Source of the DNA: Gammaproteobacteria bacterium
GTDB lineage: Bacteria; Pseudomonadota; Gammaproteobacteria; QZLD01
Direction: 5' to 3'
Assembly (NCBI GenBank): GCA_004796365.1
Contig: QZLE01000016.1
Location: 1 to 53,575, forward strand
DNA: 53,575 nt
Positions 38,624 to 46,540 of this stretch are shown here, piece by piece; position 1 is the stretch's first letter; every line of letters starts with the position of its first letter. Both the position numbers and the translations under genes were made by a program. Under the pieces are notes generated by a model. That model did not search any database, was not told where the DNA came from, and saw only the letters and a list, made by a program, of their open reading frames with translations.

Positions 38624-38657
38624 AATTAGATTGTTCACACGTGTAAACAATCTAATT
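38624..38657. repeat. 34-bp near-perfect palindrome
   Basis: AATTAGATTGTT-C-ACACGTGT-A-AACAATCTAATT: 12-bp arms, one symmetric mismatch, 8-bp palindromic centre. Confidence 0.9.
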
Positions 38658-38854
38658 TGATAGCAGTTATAGTGTTTTTATGGCTTAAGTTCTGATATTA
38701 TCCAGGAGTTATGAATACTTGATCTACATAAGCGGTGACCGCGCAATTTTAACCTGCTTCAAGCTTGGAAGTAGGTTGTGCCTTTCTTTGTCTCCGTACT
38801 AATCCACTTTAACTTTTATTTAAGCAAGCCTTTTGGCTTTAAAGGATTACTATT

Positions 38855-39685
38855 ATGTATGATTTACTAAATGATATGGCGAAACGTCCATTACCTTTTT
38901 CTCGCTATACAACTAAAGAGTTATGGACTCGGCCACACTTATCTCAGCAGATGCTGAACTTCCACCTAAACCAAGAAACTGATCTAGCATCACGTCGATT
39001 TGAAGTTATTGACAAAGTTGTGAATTGGATTGATTCTCAATTGAGTCTGTCAGGTAAGAAACTATGCGACCTTGGCTGTGGTCCAGGGTTATATACAGAA
39101 CGTTTCGCAGCAATTAATGCAAATGTAACAGGTGTAGATTTCTCTAAAACATCAATTGAATATGCAGTTGCTATGGCTAAGCAGTCAATCCAATATATTC
39201 AAGCTGACTATCTATTGGATGATTTACCAGCAGGCTTTGATGTAATCACATTGATATATACAGATCTTTGTGTTTTATCACCCGCCCAGAGGCAAAATCT
39301 ATTGAATAGGATGAGAAAGATGCTTAAACCTGGAGGTTATATTGTTATTGATGTGGCTGCAACAGCATCCCTAGCGTCTAAGAGTGAAGTAACTTTAATA
39401 GAAGATAAATTAATGGGAGGTTTTTGGTCTGCAGGTGAATATGTGGGTATTCAAAAATCATATTTATACCCTGAAGAAAATCTATCTCTTGACCGCTATC
39501 TAATTATTGAGCCAAGTGAATCTTGGCAGATATTTAATTGGTTTCAGCACTTTACTCCACAAAGCATTGAGCTTGAGCTAACCCAGGCTGGTTTTGAAAT
39601 TGCCGAAATGGCAGGCGATTTAACTGGAAAAGGACTTCAGCCTTATGATGAATTGATTGGTGTTATTGCTAAAGCAAGGCCGTGA
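38855..39685 (+). CDS. Class I SAM-dependent methyltransferase
   Basis: KLCDLGCGPGLYTERFAAINANVTGVDFSKTSIEYA (motif I), MLKPGGYIVIDV. Confidence 0.88.
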   Translation: MYDLLNDMAKRPLPFSRYTTKELWTRPHLSQQMLNFHLNQETDLASRRFEVIDKVVNWIDSQLSLSGKKLCDLGCGPGLYTERFAAINANVTGVDFSKTSIEYAVAMAKQSIQYIQADYLLDDLPAGFDVITLIYTDLCVLSPAQRQNLLNRMRKMLKPGGYIVIDVAATASLASKSEVTLIEDKLMGGFWSAGEYVGIQKSYLYPEENLSLDRYLIIEPSESWQIFNWFQHFTPQSIELELTQAGFEIAEMAGDLTGKGLQPYDELIGVIAKARP

Positions 39686-39749
39686 AGTAGGTGTTATTTA
39701 AAAATTACGTTAAACATTTACCACACCTGTGGAAAATTGGTTGAAATAA

Positions 39750-39778
39750 AAAAGGCTCCTTTACGGAGCCTTTTGTTT
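39750..39778. terminator. Bidirectional rho-independent terminator between convergent genes
   Basis: AAAAGGCTCC-TTTAC-GGAGCCTTTT, a perfect 10-bp stem with A/T tracts. Confidence 0.9.
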
Positions 39779-39798
39779 CTTGCTTTTCAGCTAGATGA

Positions 39799-41286
39799 CT
39801 ACAGTTGCTTAATTGCCTGAATAAGTTCCCCTGCCATAGCTTGCCCGTCACCAAACAACATCTTGGTTTTATCACCAAAAAATAGTGGGTTCTCGATGCC
39901 GGAGAAACCAACTCCGCGACCACGCTTGATTACGATTACGTTGTCTGAGTCTTCAACATCGAGAATTGGCATGCCGTAGATATCGCTAGTTGGATCGTTT
40001 TTAGCGGAAGGGTTAACCACGTCGTTAGCACCGATTACCAGTGCTACCTGTGAGTTGGTGAACTCGGCATTGATATCTTCCATGTCGTAGATTACATCGT
40101 ACGGTACACCGGCTTCTGCCAGCAGTACGTTCATATGGCCAGGCATACGTCCAGCAACAGGGTGGATGGCGAATTTTACGTCTACACCACGATCGATCAG
40201 TAGCTTGGACAGTTCCCAAACCTTGTGTTGTGCTTGCGCAACTGCCATGCCGTATCCAGGTACGATGATTACCTGTTCGGCATAGGCCATCATTACACCT
40301 ACGTCCTCAGCGTCAATTGCTTTCATTTCCCCGCCGGTTTCGCTGGTGTGTGCACCTTCGCCACCTTCTGTTCCAAAGCCGCTGAACAGTACATTGGCCA
40401 GAGATCGGTTCATAGCTTTTGCCATTAGCTGGGTTAGCAATGAACCGGCAGAACCAACAACGGTACCAGCGATAATCATAGCTGCATTACCCAGAACAAA
40501 GCCTTCAAATGCCACCGCAAGACCGGTAAGTGCGTTGAATAGCGAGATGATTACTGGCATATCTGCACCACCGATAGGGGTGGTTACAGTGACACCGAAT
40601 ACTAGTGCCAGACCAAAGAAGAAGAAAAGTGCAATTGGTGAGAGGGTGTAGAAAGATAGGATTCCAAACAGGATTGTTGCGATGAACAGCCCCAGGTTAA
40701 ATAGGTTTTGTTTTGGAATTTCAAATGTCTTTTTCATGCGACCATCAAGTTTTGCCCAAGCAATGATACTACCGGAGAAGGCTATGGTGCCGATGAATGC
40801 ACCTAAAAGACCTAAGGTTAGATGCTCGCCTGAGATCGCATGGTCAATAGCAGCCTGTGATTGCTCGATCAGTTGTTTACCAATGTCAGTCTTGGCGATC
40901 TCACCCATAGCTTCTTTGGCAGGTTTTAATGAATCCTTGATGGTTCCCATTTTAAGGAGTTCTACCGCAGCGATAGCTGCTGCTGCGCCACCACCCATGC
41001 CGTTATATAGGGCGATCATTTGTGGTAAATCGGTTGTTTTTACTTTTTTACCTGAATACCATGACAAACCACCACCAATTCCAAGAGCAAGGAAAATCAG
41101 TATATAGTTGGTTACTGCACTCTCGTGTCCTGAAATATGGCCATGGAAGAAAGTGACAATTGTCGCCAGAATCATACCGTAGCCAGCCCAGCGGATACCG
41201 CCAGCGGCAGTGGTTGGTGAGCTCATCTTTTTCAGGCCAAGGATGAAAAGGATTGCGGTAAGGAAATAACATATATTGATAAACAT
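39799..41286 (-). CDS. pntB: NAD(P) transhydrogenase subunit beta
   Basis: GGIRWAGYGMILATIVTFFHGH; MMAYAEQVIIVPGYGMAVAQAQHKVWEL; VIGANDVVNPSAKNDPTSDIYGMPILDV. Confidence 0.95.
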   Translation of the reverse strand: MFINICYFLTAILFILGLKKMSSPTTAAGGIRWAGYGMILATIVTFFHGHISGHESAVTNYILIFLALGIGGGLSWYSGKKVKTTDLPQMIALYNGMGGGAAAAIAAVELLKMGTIKDSLKPAKEAMGEIAKTDIGKQLIEQSQAAIDHAISGEHLTLGLLGAFIGTIAFSGSIIAWAKLDGRMKKTFEIPKQNLFNLGLFIATILFGILSFYTLSPIALFFFFGLALVFGVTVTTPIGGADMPVIISLFNALTGLAVAFEGFVLGNAAMIIAGTVVGSAGSLLTQLMAKAMNRSLANVLFSGFGTEGGEGAHTSETGGEMKAIDAEDVGVMMAYAEQVIIVPGYGMAVAQAQHKVWELSKLLIDRGVDVKFAIHPVAGRMPGHMNVLLAEAGVPYDVIYDMEDINAEFTNSQVALVIGANDVVNPSAKNDPTSDIYGMPILDVEDSDNVIVIKRGRGVGFSGIENPLFFGDKTKMLFGDGQAMAGELIQAIKQL

Positions 41287-41588
41287 TACTTATCTCCCCC
41301 TTTGCTTTTCTTGAACATCTCCAATGTACGTTCGGTTACCACGTAACCACCCGCAGCGTTTCCAGCCGCAAGCACTACGGCCACAAAGCCGATCAGCTGT
41401 TCAACAAATCCGTCGGCACTTCCAAGCGCAATCATAGCACCTACAACTACGATACCATGTACGAAGTTAGAGCCTGACATCAGCGGTGTATGTAGAAGAA
41501 CCGGTACGCGGCTGATGATTTCATATCCGGTAAATGCTGCGAGCATAAAGATATACAGTGCGGTAAACCCTGTTATTCCTTCAACCAT
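41286..41588 (-). CDS. NAD(P) transhydrogenase subunit alpha, membrane part (PntAB-like)
   Basis: MVEGITGFTALYIFMLAAFTGYEIISRVPVLLHTPLMSGSNFVHGIVVVGAM; start at 41588 overlapping the pntA stop. ORF track extends to 41681. Confidence 0.9.
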   Translation of the reverse strand: MVEGITGFTALYIFMLAAFTGYEIISRVPVLLHTPLMSGSNFVHGIVVVGAMIALGSADGFVEQLIGFVAVVLAAGNAAGGYVVTERTLEMFKKSKGGDK

Positions 41589-42718
41589 TATTGGTCTCCT
41601 TTTTGTCTGTCTAGCACTAGTTTTGACTTGATTTCGCCGCCATGCGTCAGTGCGCTTTCTGCGATTATCTGATCTTCCCAATCTAGTGTAATCTCCCCCT
41701 CTTTGATGAACAGGGTGACAAAATTAAGCAGATTGCGGGAGTATAATTCGCTGGTGTCATTGGCTAGTGAGCTAGGAACATTAACTGGACCATATATGGT
41801 TACACCTTTTTTCTTAACATGTTTACCGGCCTTGGTTAGCTCACAGTTGCCGCCAGTTTCTGCGGCAAGGTCTACGACCACCGCTCCTGGTTTCATCTCT
41901 TCTACCACTTCTTTGGCAATGATCAACGGGGCCTTTCTGCCTGGGATGGCAGCTGTGGTGATAACGATGTCAGCAGCTTTGATGTGATTATTCAGAACCT
42001 CTTGCTGTTTTTCCATCTCCTCTTCGGTTAGTTCGCGTGCGTAGCCTCCTTCGCCGTCTGCCTGTACTCCGGTGTCTATAAATTTGCCGCCAAGTGATTC
42101 AACTTGCTCTTTAGTAGCAGAGCGTACGTCATATGCTTCTACAATGGCGCCAAGTCTTTTCGCGGTGGCGATTGCCTGCAACCCCGCAACCCCAGCGCCT
42201 ATGATTAACACTTTAGCAGGTTTGACTGTGCCTGCTGCAGTTGAAAGCATTGGGAAGAATTTGCCGCTGATTTCAGCCCCCATGATCACTGCTTTGTAAC
42301 CAGCGGCATTGGCTTGAGAAGATAGGGCGTCCATTGATTGCGCACGTGAGATTCGCGGAACAAGTTCCATTGCGAAGCTGGTGATCTTTTTTTCGCATAT
42401 TTTTTGGATACGTTCATCATCGCCGTATGGGTTCATGTACCCAACCAGAATACTGCCTTCAGGCATCTGTTCTATCTGTTCGATAGTTGGTGGCTGTACA
42501 GTGAAGATAATGTCACCGCTTTTTAGCAGTTCGGCTTCATCTTTTACGATTTCAACATCGCTGAATTGGGCATCTGGATATCCGGCGTTGTCTCCGGCTC
42601 CGTGTAACAGGGAAATATCGGCTCCTAGTTTCTGCAGGCGAGTAGCAACTGCGGGCACTAGTGCCACGCGCTTTTCCCCCGTCAGCTTTTCCTTGGGAAC
42701 TACTATTCTTGTCGGCAT
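41588..42718 (-). CDS. pntA: Re/Si-specific NAD(P)(+) transhydrogenase subunit alpha, NAD-binding part
   Basis: PKEKLTGEKRVALVP; KVLIIGAGVAGLQAIATAKRLGAIVEAYDVR; TTAAIPGRKAPLII. Confidence 0.95.
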   Translation of the reverse strand: MPTRIVVPKEKLTGEKRVALVPAVATRLQKLGADISLLHGAGDNAGYPDAQFSDVEIVKDEAELLKSGDIIFTVQPPTIEQIEQMPEGSILVGYMNPYGDDERIQKICEKKITSFAMELVPRISRAQSMDALSSQANAAGYKAVIMGAEISGKFFPMLSTAAGTVKPAKVLIIGAGVAGLQAIATAKRLGAIVEAYDVRSATKEQVESLGGKFIDTGVQADGEGGYARELTEEEMEKQQEVLNNHIKAADIVITTAAIPGRKAPLIIAKEVVEEMKPGAVVVDLAAETGGNCELTKAGKHVKKKGVTIYGPVNVPSSLANDTSELYSRNLLNFVTLFIKEGEITLDWEDQIIAESALTHGGEIKSKLVLDRQKGDQ

Positions 42719-42803
42719 TATTTTTTCTCCGATAAGTAGGCGGTTAAGTTGGAATGAAAATTTGTCCCATTCTAGCGAAAAGATATTGTTATTGCATTAC
42801 AAA

Positions 42804-43568
42804 TTACTTTTCGTCCTCAAACAGGTCTTCGTCGTCTTCAAAATCATCAATGTCATCCATCATATCTGGAACCGGTGGGTCTCCGTCGTAGATCAGTTTT
42901 ATTCTATTTTGACGGTAGAATTCGCGCATAGCCAGATAAGGGTCGGGAGATTCATCAACCATTTTGATTGATGTGTCCATGTTGGCGCGCCAGTTTATTA
43001 TGTCAAGGACTGCCAGGGGCCAAGCAATGCTTGCCTTTACATAACTTGTCGGTTTGAGCATGCGGCTGGTTATCAAGTCCGGGGCGTCGCGGGTGGTATT
43101 TGGGCCAAAGAACGGAAGTGTAAGATAGGCCCCTTCACCGCTACCCCATTCAGCAAAAGTTTGCCCCAGGTCTTCTTCGTTTTTGATAAGACCCATCGGG
43201 GTAGCAACATCAAATATGCCGACGATGCCGATTGTGGAGTTAATAAGAAAACGCCCTGAATCTGCTAAGCACTGTTCAAATTTACCCTGCAATAAGTCGT
43301 TGGCAATAGTGTTAAGGTAGCCAAGGTTATCAAAAAAGTTGGTTACACAGCGGCGAACCGGGTCTGGGGTGATATACGCATAACCGTCAGCAACCGGTTT
43401 GAGGATGTTTTTATCCAGTGAATCATTAAAACCGTAGATCGATCGGTTGGTTTCTTCGTATGGGTCGTGAGCCTCTTCTCCAACCGGGACGTGGGTGCAG
43501 CCGAAGCTGAGAGTCATTGCGGTTAGGATAAACAGAGCTTTTATTCCGTTGGGTATCGTTGTTTTCAT
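42804..43568 (-). CDS. mlaA: MlaA (VacJ) family lipoprotein
   Basis: Lipobox LSFGC; DPYEETNRSIYGFNDSLDKNILKPVADGY; INSTIGIVGIFDVATPMGL; YLTLPFFGPNTTRD. Confidence 0.93.
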   Translation of the reverse strand: MKTTIPNGIKALFILTAMTLSFGCTHVPVGEEAHDPYEETNRSIYGFNDSLDKNILKPVADGYAYITPDPVRRCVTNFFDNLGYLNTIANDLLQGKFEQCLADSGRFLINSTIGIVGIFDVATPMGLIKNEEDLGQTFAEWGSGEGAYLTLPFFGPNTTRDAPDLITSRMLKPTSYVKASIAWPLAVLDIINWRANMDTSIKMVDESPDPYLAMREFYRQNRIKLIYDGDPPVPDMMDDIDDFEDDEDLFEDEK

Positions 43569-43662
43569 GGTGTTCTTTCCTAAAACTATTCATAGCTTGT
43601 TAGTTTCGCCGTTACAATTCATGATTTGTCACTACCTAGCGCATAAATCTAGCCTTATAATT

Positions 43663-44718
43663 CTAGACTGAATTTAAGGAATTATCCTGTGGAATTGAGC
43701 GGCTGATCAACCTAAACAGAATTTTGAGTATTTTGTCTTGCTTTACAAAGGTGTTGGAGACCAGGATCGTGGCCTTTACACTATTACGCGAGATTTTTAC
43801 CTGGCGGCTATCGGAAAAGTCTTTGTTGTTACTCAGTTTGCGCAGTGTCAGTACTGCCATGCCAATAGCCCACAGGCAAAAGCGTCTGATTCCAACTTCT
43901 TCTGCTGGAATCAACAGGGTATATTCCAGTGCATTACTCAGGTGGTGGTGGGCTACTGCCAGTAGTCGTTCCAGGCCTTTTTCAAAATTCTTGTCAATGT
44001 CGTTATCTTTCAGGCGTGAAAGGTCAAAGCCGTGTTTGGCAAAGATCTCACGTGGCAGCCAGCAGGTGTTGCGTTGTTGGTCATCCCATATATCTTTGAG
44101 TATATTAGTCATCTGCAGGCCTTGCCCAAATGATACTGCCAGTTTCGAAAGCTGTTTGCGTTTAGAGTTGATTCGTTTTGAATAGTCACAGAACAGGTCG
44201 GTTAGCATCTCGCCAACCACACCTGCAACGTAATAACAGTACTTGTCCATGTCGGTCATGGTCGCTACGCCGTAGGTGTTATTTTGGATGCTGATTTCTT
44301 CCTGGCGCTCAAAAAACTCCATCCCTTCACTCATTATTTTTATGCACCGTTCCAGTGCTTGACGCTGAGTTGGGGTGAATGAGTGAGTGATGTTGATTAC
44401 TTTTTCGCTGTTTTCAATCAGCCTTAATTCATCCTGGTGCGAGTAGCCATCCAAAGAGACAGTAAGCTTCTGGGCAAATTGCTGCGCTGATTCTTCTCCA
44501 CAAACTACGTGGATAAACTGTTCATGATATTTTTCTTTTTGTTCGGTGCTGAGCAGAGTAGTATCTTCTATGGTGTCAGCGATTCGGCATAGTAGATAGG
44601 CGTTCGCAACTGCGTCCTGTATTTTTGCAGGTAGCTGGGGGATGGTAAGGGCAAATGTGCGCGAGACGCCGGGAAGTATTTCTTTTTGAAATTCGAGGTC
44701 AGCGGTCAGGTTTGACAT
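43663..44718 (-). CDS. Squalene/phytoene synthase family protein
   Basis: YLLCRIADTIEDT (first Asp-rich motif), YCYYVAGVVGEMLTDLF, GQGLQMTNILKDIWDD (second Asp-rich motif). Confidence 0.88.
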   Translation of the reverse strand: MSNLTADLEFQKEILPGVSRTFALTIPQLPAKIQDAVANAYLLCRIADTIEDTTLLSTEQKEKYHEQFIHVVCGEESAQQFAQKLTVSLDGYSHQDELRLIENSEKVINITHSFTPTQRQALERCIKIMSEGMEFFERQEEISIQNNTYGVATMTDMDKYCYYVAGVVGEMLTDLFCDYSKRINSKRKQLSKLAVSFGQGLQMTNILKDIWDDQQRNTCWLPREIFAKHGFDLSRLKDNDIDKNFEKGLERLLAVAHHHLSNALEYTLLIPAEEVGIRRFCLWAIGMAVLTLRKLSNNKDFSDSRQVKISRNSVKATILVSNTFVKQDKILKILFRLISRSIPQDNSLNSV

Positions 44719-44922
44719 ATGATCCTAATCCTTTTGGTATGCCGATAAAGTTGCGATTTTAGCATTTATGGATTTTCTCGGACAGTACTGCGAGCAAATA
44801 GATTTGTTTTTGCATACGAGCTTACGGGGATGTATTTTCCGTGCCTAAGAAAACAAATGCATTTGTATCATGACGAGCTGTGGTATGTGTTGCCAACAGT
44901 TTGGCAGGTTATAAAGGCATGT

Positions 44923-46398
44923 CTATTTGAAAACATCCTGCTCAGAAAGTGTGCATGGAAGCTCAACGTAGAATGTACTGCCTTGTTCCAGCTCAGAGTC
45001 AACCCAAATCTTACCGCCATGTGCATCGACTATTTTTTTTGCAATAGCTAGGCCGATGCCAGTGCTGGTTTCGCCAGCTGTTGGTGTTGACCCTGCTGTT
45101 TTAAACATCTCGAATAGGGTGTCGATCCTTTCCTGGGAGATCCCTTGTCCGTAATCTTTCACAGCTATTATAATTCTGCCATTTTCTGGCATCTCGGTGC
45201 TTATTAGGATCTCGCTATGTTTTTTCGAGTATTTTATAGCGTTGGTAATGAGGTTATCTATTAGCTGAGATATTCTGGCCTCATCACACATCACTGGTTC
45301 AAGTTCACCTAGTTCAGAATTGATAGAGATGTTTTTCTTACTAGCGGACGCCTGTGAGAGGACAATTCTGCTTTCAATAATACTGTTTATACTGCTAAGC
45401 GTTTTGATGATATCGAACTTGCCACTCTCGATTACTGAGACATCAAGCAGGTCATTTATCAGTTTGGTTACCTGGTGGGTGGTGTCAGAAATTACCTGAA
45501 TAAATTCGATATTCATATCTTGCGGATTGGAAAGCATTAGTTCGCACAAGCTGCTTATTCCAGAAAGTGGACTGCGTACGTCATGGGCTGCAATGGCAAG
45601 AAAGCGATTTTTTTCTTCATTCAGTTTTTTAAGTTTATTTATGGCTTCCTGGTTTTGCAGGCTGCTGTTGACTACGCTGTAAAATTCTTCTGGTACAAGT
45701 GGCTTATGTAAAAAACTATCTGCTCCTGATTTGATAAATAGAGCAGATTGATGACTGTCTGCGATACCTGATACTCCAATGATGCTGGTTTTTTCTTTTG
45801 GTGCTAATTTGCGTATTTCTTTAACTAGTACTATGCCCCCCATCTCTGGCATATTGCTGTCGGTGATTACCAGACTGATATTTGGGATAGCATTGTAAAG
45901 ATCTAATGCATGTTTTCCGTTATCTGCAATGAATACCTGAAATTGGTGAATTTCGAGCAGTTGCTTAAGCTGGGTGGATGAACTTTTGTTGTCATCAACT
46001 ACTAGGATTTTGGTATGGCGGTTTAGATCAAGACGGTTTATCACGGCGGTGATGTAGCTTATATTGTGGAAGCCTTCCTTTAATACATAATCAACCACTC
46101 CCTTGCTCCAGAATTTTTCCCTGGTTTCTGCGTTGATATTTGCAGTAAATATTACAGCGGGAATACTTTCTTTAAGTACAATATCGACAACTTCACCATT
46201 TGGAGCATCTGGTAGGTTTAAATCTAAGAGGGAGGCAAAGTATTTGTCGGCGTGTTCTTGCAGTAATAGCTTTGCTTCATTAAAAGAATAGGCAATATCG
46301 CATAGGTATCCGTGTTCGGTTTGCAATGCGCTGGCTACTGCAGCACACATTGCCTTGCTGTCTTCTACTATTAGTACTCTGTTAAAATCCATCTGCAT
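44923..46398 (-). CDS. Hybrid: two N-terminal receiver domains plus HisKA/HATPase histidine kinase
   Basis: Receivers RVLIVEDSKAM and ILVVDDNKSSS...VITDSNMPEMGG; H-box AIAAHDVRSPLSGISSLCEL; N-box DNLITNAIKYSKKHSE; G-box VKDYGQGISQERIDTLFEMF. Confidence 0.9.
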   Translation of the reverse strand: MQMDFNRVLIVEDSKAMCAAVASALQTEHGYLCDIAYSFNEAKLLLQEHADKYFASLLDLNLPDAPNGEVVDIVLKESIPAVIFTANINAETREKFWSKGVVDYVLKEGFHNISYITAVINRLDLNRHTKILVVDDNKSSSTQLKQLLEIHQFQVFIADNGKHALDLYNAIPNISLVITDSNMPEMGGIVLVKEIRKLAPKEKTSIIGVSGIADSHQSALFIKSGADSFLHKPLVPEEFYSVVNSSLQNQEAINKLKKLNEEKNRFLAIAAHDVRSPLSGISSLCELMLSNPQDMNIEFIQVISDTTHQVTKLINDLLDVSVIESGKFDIIKTLSSINSIIESRIVLSQASASKKNISINSELGELEPVMCDEARISQLIDNLITNAIKYSKKHSEILISTEMPENGRIIIAVKDYGQGISQERIDTLFEMFKTAGSTPTAGETSTGIGLAIAKKIVDAHGGKIWVDSELEQGSTFYVELPCTLSEQDVFK

Positions 46399-46540
46399 GA
46401 TCCATTATTGAGCTGTTACCCATACGTTTATTTTAGTACGGATTAAGGCTAAGTCACTATTTTATTAGGTTAATTTGTTTTAGCGTTAAGGTTTTTTATT
46501 GGTAGAAATTTCTAATCAAGTCGAAAATGACGGTGCCGAG

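Noticed and set aside
38716-39735. Methyltransferase gene as an integron cassette (GTTAAAC near 39709; hairpin near 38750)
   Set aside because: The core sites do not form a proper RYYYAAC...GTTRRRY pair and there is no integrase or second cassette in the window.
38424-39735. Similar small palindromes (CCATACGCGTGGAAAA, CCACACCTGTGGAAAA) flanking the methyltransferase as mobile-element ends
   Set aside because: Too short and dissimilar, with no transposase or target-site duplication; could be chance.
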